Counted from the first letter of the stretch, positions 1 to 9,343 are shown. The stretch is DNA of 64,000 nucleotides from Paracoccus sulfuroxidans (GCF_007830335.1 NZ_VLKU01000003.1:124001-188000); one strand, 5' to 3'. Notes: generated from the letters alone by a model not told the origin. A program made the numbers and translations.

Positions 1-1535
1 ACCGTGCCGGTGATATAGGTGGTCATGTCGGGCGGGGCGTAGTGGGCGATGTGGAAGACCTCATTGCCGAAAAAGTCGCGCTGGATGGTCCTGCCGTCAC
101 GGGTTCTGATCCAGATGACCGAGTCGCCGAAGAACAGCTTGATCCCGTCCGGCTGCGGGACGATGGTCAGCTGCCAGATGCTGCGGATCATGCCCAGCAT
201 CGACAGGTCCAGCCGGTCGACGCCAGGCTCAAAATCCATGATATTGATGCGTCCATTGGTCGGCAGCGGCACGAAAGTATCGGCTCCGTTCCCACCCCTC
301 ATGGTGATGGTCCCGCCGCCGCCGATCAGCGTGTCGTCGCCATCGCCGCCATGCAGCGAGGTGGTGCTGCGCGTCGCCTGCATAAGGTCGTTGCCGGTGG
401 TACCGTCCTGACGCCCGGCACCCACCAGCCTCGTCTGGCCGATCCGACCGGGATCGAACATGATCTGGGTGATGCCGCTTTCGGTTTTCGAGGCGACGAA
501 CAGCACGATCTTGCCGCCGATCACCGTCGCCGACAAAGCCGAGACCTTGGCCAGCGACCATTCATCGGCGTCAACCAGCGTCTCGACATGCAAAAGCTTG
601 CCATCGGGCAGCACGGTGAAGACCGTCAGCCCGTCATCGCCGCCCCCCGCGAAGACAAAGGCGCGCCCGTTCAGCGTGACTGTGGTCAGGGCGGTGATGC
701 CGTCGAAACGGGTCGTGCGCTCGTCGATGACGTGATCGATGGGTTCAAGCCCACCGGCCGAGGTGATGCGCATGGTCGTCAGTGACGAGCTTTGCGACGA
801 ACCCACGATCAGATAGGTGATGCCCCCCACCTTTACCGTTTCCAGATGGGTGGGCTGGTTCAGCCCGGTGCCCCGGTCTGACCAGATCGTCTCGGTGGGC
901 CAGGTCTTGCCGTTCGGGTGCACCGCATGGATCGAGACGTAATTCCCCAGTGCAGAGGCGGTCAGCAGAAACACCCGCCCGCCCACCTCTACCGTGGTGA
1001 CGTCACTGAGTTCGGCGCCCTTGACCGTCGGCGACTGGTGCAGCGTCGTGGTGCCCATATGGCTGAGCGCGCCATTCGCGCCCGTTTTCCAGATGTCGAA
1101 GGCCTGCGTGCCGTCGCGCGCCGAATAGATAAACTGCCCCTGCGCGGTCGAGAACTGGCCAAGGTGGATCACCTCGGCCGACAGTTTGGAAAGCGCCGTC
1201 TGCCCCATCAGATCGCCGCTGTCGCCCAGCATGACGCCACCGCCTGTCGCATGGCGAATGCCCACGCCAAAGACCGCCGCGCCGGAGTTCCAGTTCAGCA
1301 CCTCGGCCGAGGGCGTGCCGATATAGCCCATGGCCGGACCGAAGGCGCGCCCCGCCATCCATGTGATCGGCTGGTCGGCTGCGGTGATCCGGTAAGCCCC
1401 GATGCCACCCCCGGTATGAGTGACCGAATAAAGCGCGCTGCCGCCTTTTCCGTGATAGACCGCCAGATCGGCGATGTTCGACAGGAAGACGGATTCGGGC
1501 TGAAGGAAGGTCGCAATATGACGGTAACGGAGCAT
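1..1535 (-). CDS. Partial secreted beta-propeller-like protein with RTX calcium-binding repeat
   Basis: This minus-strand frame stays open from an ATG at 1535 to the left edge, giving 511 residues with no stop, so the C-terminus is missing. Residues 1-370 carry repeated beta-rich units of the kind seen in propeller folds (for example VGGRVFLLTAS, VGGITYLIVGS, LNGRAFVFAGG, IGGKIVLFVAS). Near residue 398 is an RTX-type glycine/aspartate nonapeptide (GGDGDDTLIGGGG), followed by FEPGVDRLDLS, a typical start of the region after RTX repeats. No N-terminal signal peptide is visible, as expected for Type I secretion with a C-terminal signal, which would lie outside the window. I infer an extracellular calcium-dependent protein. 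The ribosome site before the ATG is weak, so the start is uncertain. Its position divergent from the rhamnose operon suggests a surface role. Confidence 0.72.
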   Translation of the reverse strand, partial: MLRYRHIATFLQPESVFLSNIADLAVYHGKGGSALYSVTHTGGGIGAYRITAADQPITWMAGRAFGPAMGYIGTPSAEVLNWNSGAAVFGVGIRHATGGGVMLGDSGDLMGQTALSKLSAEVIHLGQFSTAQGQFIYSARDGTQAFDIWKTGANGALSHMGTTTLHQSPTVKGAELSDVTTVEVGGRVFLLTASALGNYVSIHAVHPNGKTWPTETIWSDRGTGLNQPTHLETVKVGGITYLIVGSSQSSSLTTMRITSAGGLEPIDHVIDERTTRFDGITALTTVTLNGRAFVFAGGGDDGLTVFTVLPDGKLLHVETLVDADEWSLAKVSALSATVIGGKIVLFVASKTESGITQIMFDPGRIGQTRLVGAGRQDGTTGNDLMQATRSTTSLHGGDGDDTLIGGGGTITMRGGNGADTFVPLPTNGRINIMDFEPGVDRLDLSMLGMIRSIWQLTIVPQPDGIKLFFGDSVIWIRTRDGRTIQRDFFGNEVFHIAHYAPPDMTTYITGT

Positions 1536-1663
1536 GTCCAGACTGGCGCAAAGGGTAGGGCAGTCCCAAGGCTAGCCCCGGCAGGTTAATCTTCCGCAGC
1601 CATCCGCGCGCCCGGAAGTGGCTTTTTCCCAAGCATTTTAGGCTAAACTGCCGCATCCGCTGC

Positions 1664-1682
1664 GTCGCAAATGCCATGCGAC
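1664..1682. promoter_or_regulatory. Inverted repeat upstream of rfbC
   Basis: GTCGCA and TGCGAC face each other across seven bases in the 208-bp divergent gap between the RTX gene and rfbC. It could be an operator or part of the leader. I see no convincing -35/-10 pair, and a six-base repeat is common by chance in DNA this rich in GC. Confidence 0.2.
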
Positions 1683-1743
1683 TTGCGTCTTTGGGGCCTC
1701 TGGGCCATAGGTTTTCCGCGAAATCGGATCCAAAAGGTAGACG

Positions 1744-2307
1744 ATGCAGATTGAACCGACCGCCCTTGCAGGGGTGCTGGTGCTGACCCCCGCAAGGCAT
1801 GGTGATGCCCGCGGCTTCTTCTCGGAAAGCTGGAATCGCAAGACCCTGCGTGAGGCGGGTGTCGACCTGCCCGAATTCGTGCAGGACAACCATTCGCTGT
1901 CGGCCGCGACCGGCACCTTGCGCGGGCTGCATTTTCAGGCGCCCCCGCATGCGCAGGGCAAGCTGGTGCGCTGCGTGCGCGGCCGTTTGCTGGACGTCGC
2001 GGTGGATGTGCGCCTTGGCAGCCCGACCTATGGCCAATGGGTGGCCGAGGAGCTGTCCTTCGAGAATGGCCGCCAGCTGTGGGTCCCTGCAGGCTTCCTG
2101 CATGGTTTCCTGACCCGCGAGCCGGACACGGAAATTGCTTATAAATGTACCGACCACTATGCTCCGGAATGCGACGGCAGCGTCGCCTGGGACAGTGTCG
2201 GTATCGACTGGGGCGTGACGGCCGAGCCCGTCCTTTCGGCCAAAGACAAAGCGGCAGTGCCGTTTGCCGAATTCAAAAGCCCCTTCACCTATGAGGAGTA
2301 CGCATGA
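1744..2307 (+). CDS. rfbC: dTDP-4-dehydrorhamnose 3,5-epimerase
   Basis: RmlC/RfbC epimerises C3 and C5 of dTDP-4-keto-6-deoxyglucose, the third step of dTDP-L-rhamnose synthesis in the cytoplasm. The 187-residue length is usual for the family. Recognisable landmarks are [12 protein letters not shown] near the N-terminus, the catalytic-histidine segment [18 protein letters not shown], and the cupin core [10 protein letters not shown]. The start is supported by an AAAAGG element a few bases upstream. It is the first gene of a four-gene operon and overlaps rfbB by four bases, which implies translational coupling. The order C-B-D-A holds the complete pathway from glucose-1-phosphate to dTDP-rhamnose. 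Confidence 0.96.
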   Translation: MQIEPTALAGVLVLTPARHGDARGFFSESWNRKTLREAGVDLPEFVQDNHSLSAATGTLRGLHFQAPPHAQGKLVRCVRGRLLDVAVDVRLGSPTYGQWVAEELSFENGRQLWVPAGFLHGFLTREPDTEIAYKCTDHYAPECDGSVAWDSVGIDWGVTAEPVLSAKDKAAVPFAEFKSPFTYEEYA

Positions 2308-3341
2308 AGATTCTAGTGACCGGCGGTGCGGGCTTCATCGGTTCGGCTGTCGTGCGCCTTGCTGTGGCGCGCGGGCATGAGGTGGTGAACCTCGACGCGC
2401 TGACCTATGCGGCGAATCTGGAAAATGTGGCCTCGGTGACGAACAGCCCGCTTTACAGCTTTGAAGAGGCCGATATCCGCGACCGTGCCGCGCTGGACCG
2501 TGTGCTGGAAAAGCACCGTCCCGACGCGATCATGCATCTGGCCGCCGAAAGCCATGTCGATCGTTCGATCGACGGGCCGGGTGCCTTCATCGAAACGAAC
2601 GTCAACGGCACCTACAACCTGCTGGAGGCCGCGCGCGCCTATTGGCTGGCGGCTGGCAAGCCCGAGGGGTTCCGCTTCCACCACATCTCGACCGATGAGG
2701 TCTTCGGTTCGCTGGGCGAGGAAGGGCAGTTCACCGAAACGACGCCCTATGATCCGCGCAGTCCCTATTCCTCCAGCAAGGCGGCCTCGGACCATCTGGT
2801 CCGCGCCTGGCATGAAACCTATGGCCTGCCGGTGGTGCTGACGAATTGCTCGAACAATTACGGGCCGTTCCACTTCCCCGAAAAGCTGGTGCCGGTGGTG
2901 ATCCTGAACGCGCTCTCGGGCAAGCCGATCCCGGTCTATGGCGATGGCGGCAACGTCCGCGACTGGCTTTACGTCGAGGATCACGCCGACGCGCTGCTTC
3001 TGGTGCTGGAAAAGGGCGAGATCGGCCGCAGCTACAACATCGGCGGCGAGAATGAGGCGAAGAACATCGATCTGGTGCGCACGATCTGCGCCGAGATGGA
3101 TCGGCTGCGCCCCGAAAGCGCGCCGCATGACGCGCTGATCTCTTTCGTCACCGACCGGCCCGGCCACGATCGCCGCTATGCCATCGACCCCACCCGGATC
3201 CGCACCGAGCTGGGCTGGCGTCCCTCGGTCACGGTCGAGGAGGGGCTGCGCAAGACGGTGGAATGGTATCTGGCGAATGAAGACTGGTGGCGTCCGCTGC
3301 TGGAGCGTCAGGGCGTCGGGGAAAGGCTTGGAAAAGCATGA
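2304..3341 (+). CDS. rfbB: dTDP-glucose 4,6-dehydratase
   Basis: RmlB/RfbB converts dTDP-glucose to dTDP-4-keto-6-deoxyglucose with tightly bound NAD. The 345-residue protein begins with the Rossmann motif TGGAGFIGS. It shows the STDEVFGSL segment containing the family's Thr-Asp-Glu active-site residues, and the YSSSK catalytic Tyr-Lys pair of extended SDR enzymes. The sugar-nucleotide-binding segment around [15 protein letters not shown] is intact. It starts inside the end of rfbC and its stop overlaps the ATG of rfbD, so the operon is tightly coupled. Length and motifs match the standard enzyme and no key residue appears lost. Confidence 0.97.
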   Translation: MKILVTGGAGFIGSAVVRLAVARGHEVVNLDALTYAANLENVASVTNSPLYSFEEADIRDRAALDRVLEKHRPDAIMHLAAESHVDRSIDGPGAFIETNVNGTYNLLEAARAYWLAAGKPEGFRFHHISTDEVFGSLGEEGQFTETTPYDPRSPYSSSKAASDHLVRAWHETYGLPVVLTNCSNNYGPFHFPEKLVPVVILNALSGKPIPVYGDGGNVRDWLYVEDHADALLLVLEKGEIGRSYNIGGENEAKNIDLVRTICAEMDRLRPESAPHDALISFVTDRPGHDRRYAIDPTRIRTELGWRPSVTVEEGLRKTVEWYLANEDWWRPLLERQGVGERLGKA

Positions 3342-4195
3342 CGAGTTTGCTGATTTTCGGGCGGACGGGTCAGGTTGCGACCGAACTTGCGCTTCTTGCC
3401 CCCGATGCGACGTTTCTGGGCCGCGATGACGTCGATCTGACCGATGCCGAGGCCTGTGCTGCCGCCATCCGCGCCTCGGGCTGCGATGCGGTGATCAACG
3501 CCGCCGCCTATACGGCGGTCGATCAGGCCGAGGCCGAAAAGGAACTGGCCTTCGCGATCAATGCCAGCGCGCCCGCCGCCATGGCCGCCGAGGCCGCGCA
3601 GCTCGGCATTCCTTTCGTCCATATCTCGACCGATTACGTCTTCGACGGCTGCGGCAAAGAGCCCTGGGTCGAGGGTGATCCGGGGCGTCCGCTGGGCGTT
3701 TATGGCTCATCAAAGCTGGCCGGAGAGCGTGGGGTCGCTGCGGCCCGCGGTCAGGCGGTGATCCTGCGGACGTCATGGGTGTTTTCCGCCCATGGCAGCA
3801 ATTTCGTCAAGACGATGCTGCGCCTTGGCGCCGAGCGTGATGAGTTGCGCGTGGTCGCTGACCAGTTCGGCGGGCCGACCCCGGCTGCCGATATCGCGGC
3901 GGCCTGCCTGCGCGTCATCGAAGGGATGCGCGCTGACCCCAAGCGTCGCGGCATCTATCATTTCGCCGGTGAGCCGGATACGACCTGGGCCGGATTTGCC
4001 CGGGAAATCATGGCGCAGGCGGGGCTGAACTGCCAGATCATCGACATTGCGTCGACTGAATACCCGACCCCGGCACGGCGTCCGACCAATTCCCGTCTGG
4101 ACTGCTCTGCCATCGCCCGTGACTTCGGGCTTCAGCGCCCGGACTGGAAACTGGGGCTGGCCAAGGTTTTGACGGAGCTGAAACAAGATGGATAA
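3338..4195 (+). CDS. rfbD: dTDP-4-dehydrorhamnose reductase
   Basis: RmlD/RfbD carries out the NAD(P)H-dependent reduction that finishes dTDP-L-rhamnose. I place the start at 3338 ([12 protein letters not shown]), where the ATG overlaps the rfbB stop. An upstream in-frame ATG would add 17 residues lying wholly inside rfbB. The resulting 285 residues fit the family. The N-terminus holds a GRTGQ nucleotide-binding turn, and [10 protein letters not shown] and YGSSKLAGE supply the SDR Ser/Thr-Tyr-Lys catalytic set. It overlaps rfbA by eight bases. The product feeds rhamnosyltransferases, one of which may be the glycosyltransferase encoded at 5139-6080. Confidence 0.96.
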   Translation: MTSLLIFGRTGQVATELALLAPDATFLGRDDVDLTDAEACAAAIRASGCDAVINAAAYTAVDQAEAEKELAFAINASAPAAMAAEAAQLGIPFVHISTDYVFDGCGKEPWVEGDPGRPLGVYGSSKLAGERGVAAARGQAVILRTSWVFSAHGSNFVKTMLRLGAERDELRVVADQFGGPTPAADIAAACLRVIEGMRADPKRRGIYHFAGEPDTTWAGFAREIMAQAGLNCQIIDIASTEYPTPARRPTNSRLDCSAIARDFGLQRPDWKLGLAKVLTELKQDG

Positions 4196-5084
4196 GACCC
4201 CCGAGACTGGCGCGGTCGCGCGCAAAGGCATCATTCTGGCCGGGGGCTCGGGCACGCGGCTTTACCCGATCACCATGGGTGTGTCGAAGCAGCTTCTGCC
4301 GATCTATGACAAGCCGATGATCTACTATCCGATCTCGGTCCTGATGCTGGCCGGCATCCGCGAGATCGCGATCATCACCACGCCCGAGGATCAGGAACAG
4401 TTCCGTCGCCTGCTGTCGGACGGCTCACAGTGGGGGCTGCGCTTCGAATATCTGGTCCAGCCCTCGCCCGACGGGCTGGCGCAGGCCTATCTTCTGGCCG
4501 AGGACTTCCTCGCGGGCGCGCCCTCGGCCATGGTGCTGGGCGACAACATTTATTTCGGCGGCGGCCTTCCGGGTCTGCTGGCGGCGGCGAATGCGCGGAC
4601 CGAGGGCGGCACGGTCTTCGGCTATCGCGTCGCCGACCCCGAGCGTTACGGCGTCGTGGCCTTCGACGAGGCGGGCGTGGTGAAATCCATCATCGAAAAG
4701 CCGTCGGAACCGCCTTCCGATTATGCGGTGACCGGTCTCTATTTCCTCGATGGCACCGCGCCCGAGCGCGCGCGCGGCGTCAAGCCCTCGGACCGGGGAG
4801 AGCTGGAGATCACGACTCTGCTCGAAACCTATCTGCATGACGGGCAGCTGACGGTCGAGCGCATGGGCCGGGGCTATGCCTGGCTGGATACCGGCACGCA
4901 TGCGAGCCTTCTGGACGCAGGAAACTTCGTCCGCACGCTGGAACAGCGTCAGGGCCTGCAGACCGGCTGCCCCGAGGAAATCGCCTTCAATCATCGCTGG
5001 ATTGACGCCGATGCGCTGCGGGCACGGGCCAAGCTTTTCTCGAAGAACGCCTATGGCCAGTATCTCCTGCGGCTTCTGGGCTAA
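4188..5084 (+). CDS. rfbA: Glucose-1-phosphate thymidylyltransferase
   Basis: RmlA/RfbA joins glucose-1-phosphate and dTTP to make dTDP-glucose, the committing step of the pathway, and is usually feedback-inhibited by dTDP-rhamnose. The 298-residue protein has the nucleotidyltransferase signature GGSGTRLYPIT followed by SKQLLPIYDKPMIYYP, and the metal-site segment LGDNIYFGGG. WLDTGTHASLLDA near residue 225 is characteristic of RmlA. It is the last gene of the rfbCBDA operon and ends about 27 bases before a strong rho-independent terminator. Confidence 0.97.
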   Translation: MDKTPETGAVARKGIILAGGSGTRLYPITMGVSKQLLPIYDKPMIYYPISVLMLAGIREIAIITTPEDQEQFRRLLSDGSQWGLRFEYLVQPSPDGLAQAYLLAEDFLAGAPSAMVLGDNIYFGGGLPGLLAAANARTEGGTVFGYRVADPERYGVVAFDEAGVVKSIIEKPSEPPSDYAVTGLYFLDGTAPERARGVKPSDRGELEITTLLETYLHDGQLTVERMGRGYAWLDTGTHASLLDAGNFVRTLEQRQGLQTGCPEEIAFNHRWIDADALRARAKLFSKNAYGQYLLRLLG

Positions 5085-5110
5085 CGGTCGGGGATTTTGC
5101 GTTTCCAAAA

Positions 5111-5137
5111 GGCGGGCATCGATGGCCCGCCTTTTTT
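5111..5137. terminator. Bidirectional rho-independent terminator between rfbA and the glycosyltransferase
   Basis: A perfect seven-base stem (GGCGGGC with GCCCGCC) encloses a seven-base loop and is followed by six T on the plus strand. Four A precede the stem, giving a short T run on the minus strand. It lies between two convergent genes, rfbA and the glycosyltransferase, so it probably stops both transcripts. Confidence 0.88.
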
Positions 5138-5138
5138 G

Positions 5139-6080
5139 TCAGATCTCGCGCGGCTGACGCAGCCGTCCCGCAAGGGCGGCCGCCATCAGCGCGGCCGTTC
5201 CGGCACGCGTCTGCCGGTAAAGCCCCATCTGCAGGAACGCCGCCGCCGTCACCGCGCCGTTTGAACGGACCGCCGCGTCAAAGCGACCAAACAGCACCCG
5301 GTTCTCAGCCGTCATCAGCTCCGCCACCGGCGCGAGGGCGTCCTGGTTCTGCCCGATCCAGCCCGCGAAGGTTCCGTCAAACAGCATCGAAAGCCGTGCC
5401 GCCTTTGCCCGCGACGTGTCATTGCGCCCCATCAGATTGCCCGGGTGCTGGCGATAGAACAGCACCTGCGCGGCATCGCGGGTGATCTGCGCCCCGGCCG
5501 CACTCATCAACTGATAGGTCCACCAGTCATGCGACACGACATTCGCCGCCGCCGCATAAGGGGCGGCCTTCTGCATCAGCCTTAGGGCCGCCGAGTTCGC
5601 GACAATGGTGTTGCCGGGCATGCAGGCCTGAATCAGCGCGTTGCGAAAGTGCAATCCGCGCGCGTAATGCGGCGCAGGCGTCAGGACGTTCAGGCTCTCG
5701 TCACAGATGGTGGTGCGGGCGGCATAGACCGCGGGCCCGTCGCGCCCCTCCAGATAGCGGGCGGCAAGAGCCAGCTTTTCCGGCCTCCAGACATCGTCCT
5801 GATCGCAGAAGGCGAACCAGCCATCCGGATCGGCCTGACCGATCAGATGCAGGAAGTTCCGGGTGGCCCCCTTGCGCGGCCCGTCGATCACCCGCAACTT
5901 ATGCGCGGGCTGCGAGGCACCAAACTCCGCAATCATATCCAGCGTGCCGTCGGTCGAGCCGTCATCCGAGACCAGCAGGTTCCAGCCGTCGTCGGACTGC
6001 GCCGCGATGCTGGCCAACTGCTCGCGCAGGAACGGACTGCCGTTATAGGTGGCAAGCGCGATGGTGATCGGTGGGTGCAC
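5139..6080 (-). CDS. Family 2 glycosyltransferase, possible rhamnosyltransferase
   Basis: A GT-A fold glycosyltransferase of 313 residues. The N-terminus reads ITIALATYNGSPFLREQL and is followed by LLVSDDGSTDGT, the nucleotide-sugar-binding aspartates of GT2. The metal-binding DxD-like segment is FCDQDDVWRPEKL near residue 95, a form common in rhamnosyltransferase-like members. No transmembrane segment or signal peptide is evident, so it probably works at the cytoplasmic face of the membrane. Its convergence with rfbCBDA suggests it may use dTDP-rhamnose. That donor is an inference, since GT2 sequence alone does not define substrate. It lies downstream of fliL on the same strand, so flagellin or surface-glycan modification are both possible. 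Confidence 0.85.
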   Translation of the reverse strand: MHPPITIALATYNGSPFLREQLASIAAQSDDGWNLLVSDDGSTDGTLDMIAEFGASQPAHKLRVIDGPRKGATRNFLHLIGQADPDGWFAFCDQDDVWRPEKLALAARYLEGRDGPAVYAARTTICDESLNVLTPAPHYARGLHFRNALIQACMPGNTIVANSAALRLMQKAAPYAAAANVVSHDWWTYQLMSAAGAQITRDAAQVLFYRQHPGNLMGRNDTSRAKAARLSMLFDGTFAGWIGQNQDALAPVAELMTAENRVLFGRFDAAVRSNGAVTAAAFLQMGLYRQTRAGTAALMAAALAGRLRQPREI

Positions 6081-6168
6081 GGTCTTTCCTGGCAGGCAAA
6101 ACCTGCGTTTACAGGTGCTCGTTTGCGCTGACTACTCCCCTTGTTTGCGGAATTCCAGATCGTTGCGG

Positions 6169-6645
6169 CTATTGTTCCTGCCGGGCGATGTTTTCGATCA
6201 GAATGCCGGTCGCGAGCCCGTCCGTCGCCTTCTGTGCGGCATTCAGCAGTCCAGCGCGCAGCTTCGCCAGATGTGCCTCGGCGGTAAAGTTCCCGTCGAA
6301 GCCGCCGGTATTGGCGTGGATCATCAACGCGCTCAGCAGCGAATCCCGCAGCTTGTGCTCGCTTGCCTGAACCATCGACAGGTTCTCTTCGGCGGTTTCG
6401 ACCGTCAGGGTCAGGATCATCACCGACTGAACATTGTCGTTGCGCAGGATCGGAATGAAGAACTCGGTCGGCATGCGAAACCAGGCGGCCTTCACCGGTT
6501 CTTTGCTGGTGGTGTCCGGCGTGGAGGCTGCTTCTTCTGCATCCGCCTCGGCCTTCGCGGGATCAGCGCCACGCAACCAGCTTCCGCCGAAGGCGCCTGC
6601 GGCAAACCCCGCCACGCAGAGGAGGATCACAATCAGTTTTTTCAT
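6169..6645 (-). CDS. fliL: Flagellar basal-body protein FliL
   Basis: FliL is a single-pass inner-membrane protein that associates with the stator ring and basal body and supports motor torque. The 158-residue product has one N-terminal membrane segment (LIVILLCVAGFAAGAFGGSW), then an acidic alanine-rich linker (EADAEEAAST) and a periplasmic C-terminal domain with the FFIPILR and MILTLTVE segments expected of the family. It is the last gene of the nine-gene flagellar operon running from flgB, 12 bases after flgH. The next gene on the same strand, a glycosyltransferase, begins 88 bases further on. Confidence 0.88.
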   Translation of the reverse strand: MKKLIVILLCVAGFAAGAFGGSWLRGADPAKAEADAEEAASTPDTTSKEPVKAAWFRMPTEFFIPILRNDNVQSVMILTLTVETAEENLSMVQASEHKLRDSLLSALMIHANTGGFDGNFTAEAHLAKLRAGLLNAAQKATDGLATGILIENIARQEQ

Positions 6646-6657
6646 CGGGCGGGCTCG

Positions 6658-7413
6658 TCAATAGGGCAGGATGATGTCGGCGATCTGCTGGCCATAGCGC
6701 GGCTGCTGCACATCGCTGATCTGGCCGCGCCCGCCGTACGAGATCCGCGCGCCTGCAATACGGTCATAGGCGATCTCATTCTTGCGGCCGATGTCCGAGG
6801 GGCGGACGAAGCCACTGACCGTCAGTTCGCGGATTTCGTAGTTCACACGGACCTCTTGCGTGCCCTGAATGCGCAGCACCCCGTTTGGCAGCCGCTCGGT
6901 GACGGTGGCGGCGATGCGCAAAGTCAGCTTGTCGCGGCGCGAGATGTTGCCGCTGCCCTTGAAGGCCGACGCGCCGCTGGCCTTGGCCAGTTCGTCCATG
7001 CTTGCGCCTTCGGGCAGGACGCTGTCGATGCGCTGAGGAATGCCCATCATCGACGGGAGCGAGACAGAGTCGTTCGCGCTGCGCGTCCGGCCCGAGCTGT
7101 TCTGCATCTCGGCCCGATCGTCGATCTGGATCACGACGGTCAGGATGTCGCCTCTTTGCTGGGCCCGTCGATCACCGACGATGGCCGATTGTCCGCCCGC
7201 CCAAAGCGAGGCACGCCCTTCCGCCGCGCCTTCCTCGAAGACGGGCAGGTCATAGCGGGACTGGGACATGGCCTGAAATTCGGCCGAGTCGTCTCCGGGT
7301 GACATGTCAGGCACGCTGCCGACATTCGAGATCCGCCCGCAGGCCGAGGTGATGAGGGCAAGGAGCAGGCATCCGCCCAGGGCGGCGTGGCGGGTCGTTG
7401 CAACAGAAATCAT
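6658..7413 (-). CDS. flgH: Flagellar L-ring lipoprotein FlgH
   Basis: FlgH forms the outer-membrane L ring around the flagellar rod. The 251-residue precursor has a lipoprotein signal peptide ending in the lipobox-like LITSAC, so mature protein would be lipidated at the cysteine near residue 26. Family landmarks include SLWAGGQSAIVGDRRAQQRGDILTV in the first half, VTERLPNGVLRIQGTQEVRVN, and the C-terminal VRPSDIGRKNEIAYDRIAGARI and YGGRGQISDVQQPRYGQQ. It sits between flgA and fliL. The P-ring gene flgI, often next to flgA, is not in the window. Confidence 0.96.
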   Translation of the reverse strand: MISVATTRHAALGGCLLLALITSACGRISNVGSVPDMSPGDDSAEFQAMSQSRYDLPVFEEGAAEGRASLWAGGQSAIVGDRRAQQRGDILTVVIQIDDRAEMQNSSGRTRSANDSVSLPSMMGIPQRIDSVLPEGASMDELAKASGASAFKGSGNISRRDKLTLRIAATVTERLPNGVLRIQGTQEVRVNYEIRELTVSGFVRPSDIGRKNEIAYDRIAGARISYGGRGQISDVQQPRYGQQIADIILPY

Positions 7414-7423
7414 GGCGATTGTC

Positions 7424-7828
7424 CTAATATTGCCGCACGACGACGGTTCCGTCGGCGGCGACGCGTCCGGAGACGGTGATACGCGAGGCGTTGTTCATGA
7501 CCCGGATGGTTTCCCCGGCGCTTCCGGCAGAAAGCGCCCGGCCTTCGGCATCAATCCGGAGGGATGCGTTCACATATGAAATGGTCACGATCTGGTTGCG
7601 GTCGATCAGCGTGGGGGTTGTCAGGGTCGCGGGGTTGATCTGACGGCCCTCATAGATGGTGACGCGGGTCTGACGGCCGAGAATGGGGTCGACCTCGTTT
7701 GTGTTGGCCGCGATGACATCGCTTGCGGCGATGACGGTGCCAGCCGGAAGGGTGCGGGCGGCGGTCACGGCTTCGGCGCTGGCAACAGCGGGGCAGAGGG
7801 CGGCCAGTATGGGAAGAAGATATCTCAT
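7424..7828 (-). CDS. flgA: Flagellar P-ring assembly chaperone FlgA (short form)
   Basis: FlgA is a periplasmic chaperone for P-ring formation by FlgI. The product is 134 residues with a signal peptide (MRYLLPILAALCPAVASA). It is shorter than enterobacterial FlgA of about 220 residues and consists essentially of the SAF-type C-terminal domain, as in other alphaproteobacteria. VTAARTLPAGTVIAASDV begins the domain and IDRNQIVTISYVNASLRI with GETIRVMNN follow. The start overlaps the flgG stop by four bases, giving coupled translation. Confidence 0.9.
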   Translation of the reverse strand: MRYLLPILAALCPAVASAEAVTAARTLPAGTVIAASDVIAANTNEVDPILGRQTRVTIYEGRQINPATLTTPTLIDRNQIVTISYVNASLRIDAEGRALSAGSAGETIRVMNNASRITVSGRVAADGTVVVRQY

Positions 7829-8610
7829 CGGATCTGCACCGTAGCGCCCAGCATCTGGTCGGCGGCGGTGATCACCTTCGAATTCATCTCATAGCCCCGC
7901 TGAGCCTTGATGAGTTCGGTGATTTCACGAACGGGGTCGACCGAGCTTTCCTCAAGGTATCCGGCGCGCAAAGTGCCCAGCCCCTGTTCTCCGGGCAATG
8001 CGACCTGGGCATTGCCGGAGGCTTCCGTTTCCAGAAACAGGTTCGAGCCGATCGCTTCCAAACCCTTTTCGTTGATGAAATCCGCCAGCGTGATCTGGCC
8101 CAGGTTTTCGGGCTCTACGCGGTCGCTGAAATAGGCAAAGACCTCGCCCGAAGCATTGATCGTGATCGAGCGCGCCTCGGCCGGGATGGTGATGTCGGGG
8201 ACCAGCGGAAAGCCGTCCGAGGTCACGATCTGCCCCTCGGCCGAACGTTTCAGGCTCCCGTCGCGGGTATAGGCCGAGATGCCCGAGGGCAGGGTCACCT
8301 CCAGATAGCCGTTGCCGTCGATGGCGACATCAAGATCGCCGTTCGTTTGCAAAAGCGTCCCCTGCGCGAGGGTGACCGTGACCGCCGAGGGCCGGACGCC
8401 AAGACCAAGCTGGACGCCTGCGGGAACCATCGTGCCGTTCGTCGAGGTCAGGGTGCCCGGGCGCGTGGCCTGCTGGTATTGCAGGTCGGCGAACTCGGCC
8501 CGGCGGGCGTTGTAGCCGGTGGTCGACATGTTGGCGAGGTTGTTCGAGATGACCTCGACGCGCATGTTCTGGGCGCTCATGCCGGTTGCGGCGATTTGCA
8601 GGGCTCGCAT
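7825..8610 (-). CDS. flgG: Flagellar distal rod protein FlgG
   Basis: FlgG forms the distal rod of the flagellum and is exported through the flagellar secretion apparatus. The 261-residue length equals the family standard. The N-terminal rod motif reads MRALQIAATGMSAQNMRVEVISNNLANMSTTGY-like, and the C-terminus carries EESSVDPVREITELIKAQRGYEMNSKVI, the conserved helix shared by axial proteins. Internal GDLDVAIDGNGYLEV is also typical. There is no signal peptide, as expected for flagellar export. It follows flgF by 13 bases and overlaps flgA. Confidence 0.97.
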   Translation of the reverse strand: MRALQIAATGMSAQNMRVEVISNNLANMSTTGYNARRAEFADLQYQQATRPGTLTSTNGTMVPAGVQLGLGVRPSAVTVTLAQGTLLQTNGDLDVAIDGNGYLEVTLPSGISAYTRDGSLKRSAEGQIVTSDGFPLVPDITIPAEARSITINASGEVFAYFSDRVEPENLGQITLADFINEKGLEAIGSNLFLETEASGNAQVALPGEQGLGTLRAGYLEESSVDPVREITELIKAQRGYEMNSKVITAADQMLGATVQIR

Positions 8611-8623
8611 GCGGATTCTCCTG

Positions 8624-9340
8624 TTAGCGGGTCATGGCGGTGATGGCGGCGCGGATCCGTTGATCTTCGCCATCAAGGAAGGACTGGCCGAGTTCGTAGG
8701 CGCGCTGGACCTCGATCATGCGTGAGATTTCCAGCACCGGATTGACGTTCGATTCCTCGAGGAAGCCTTGACGCACGCGCCCCTCTTCACGGGCGACAAT
8801 TTCGGTTCCCGGCGTAAACAGGGTCCCGGCCTCGTGCAGCATCTGCGAGGGATCGGGCGGGCCGAAGACGCCGACGCGGCCGATTGGCAGGCCGTCCGCG
8901 GTGATCGTGCCGTCGTCGCCAACCCCGACATGGCGGATGCCGTCTGGAACGATGATGGGGGCCTGTCCGTCATCCAGAAGATGATGGCCGTCGGGGTTCA
9001 CAAGCTCCCCCCCGGCATTCGGCATGAAGGCACCCGCGCGTGTCAGGCGATTGCCTTGCGGCGTCTGGACAAGGAAATAGCCCTCGCCTTCGATCGCAAG
9101 GTCGAACTGGCCATTCGTCAGGGTCATCGACCCGGCGCTGAGGTCGACCATCCGGCCGCGGGCATTCGCCATCGCCAGCGTTTCCCCCCGCCGGTCGAGG
9201 GCGACCATATATTCCGAGAACACCACGCCTTCGCGCCGAAAACCGGTGGTGTTCACGTTGGCGATGTTGTTCGCGATGGTCCGCATCTCTCGGGTCAGGC
9301 CCGATTGGCGCGTCAGGGCGGCGTAGATGGCGTTGTCCAC
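8624..9340 (-). CDS. flgF: Flagellar proximal rod protein FlgF
   Basis: FlgF is a proximal rod protein of the flagellar basal body. The 238-residue protein starts with AIYAALTRQSGLTREMRTIANNIAN and ends with NVNPVLEISRMIEVQRAYELGQSF, the paired terminal helices of rod and hook proteins. GQFDLAIEGEGYFLVQTPQGNRLTRAGAF is the flagellar basal-body domain signature in the middle. Length fits FlgF rather than the longer FlgG, and synteny (fliQ before, flgG after) agrees. Only a few bases separate it from fliQ. Confidence 0.93.
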   Translation of the reverse strand: MDNAIYAALTRQSGLTREMRTIANNIANVNTTGFRREGVVFSEYMVALDRRGETLAMANARGRMVDLSAGSMTLTNGQFDLAIEGEGYFLVQTPQGNRLTRAGAFMPNAGGELVNPDGHHLLDDGQAPIIVPDGIRHVGVGDDGTITADGLPIGRVGVFGPPDPSQMLHEAGTLFTPGTEIVAREEGRVRQGFLEESNVNPVLEISRMIEVQRAYELGQSFLDGEDQRIRAAITAMTR

Positions 9341-9343
9341 GGG

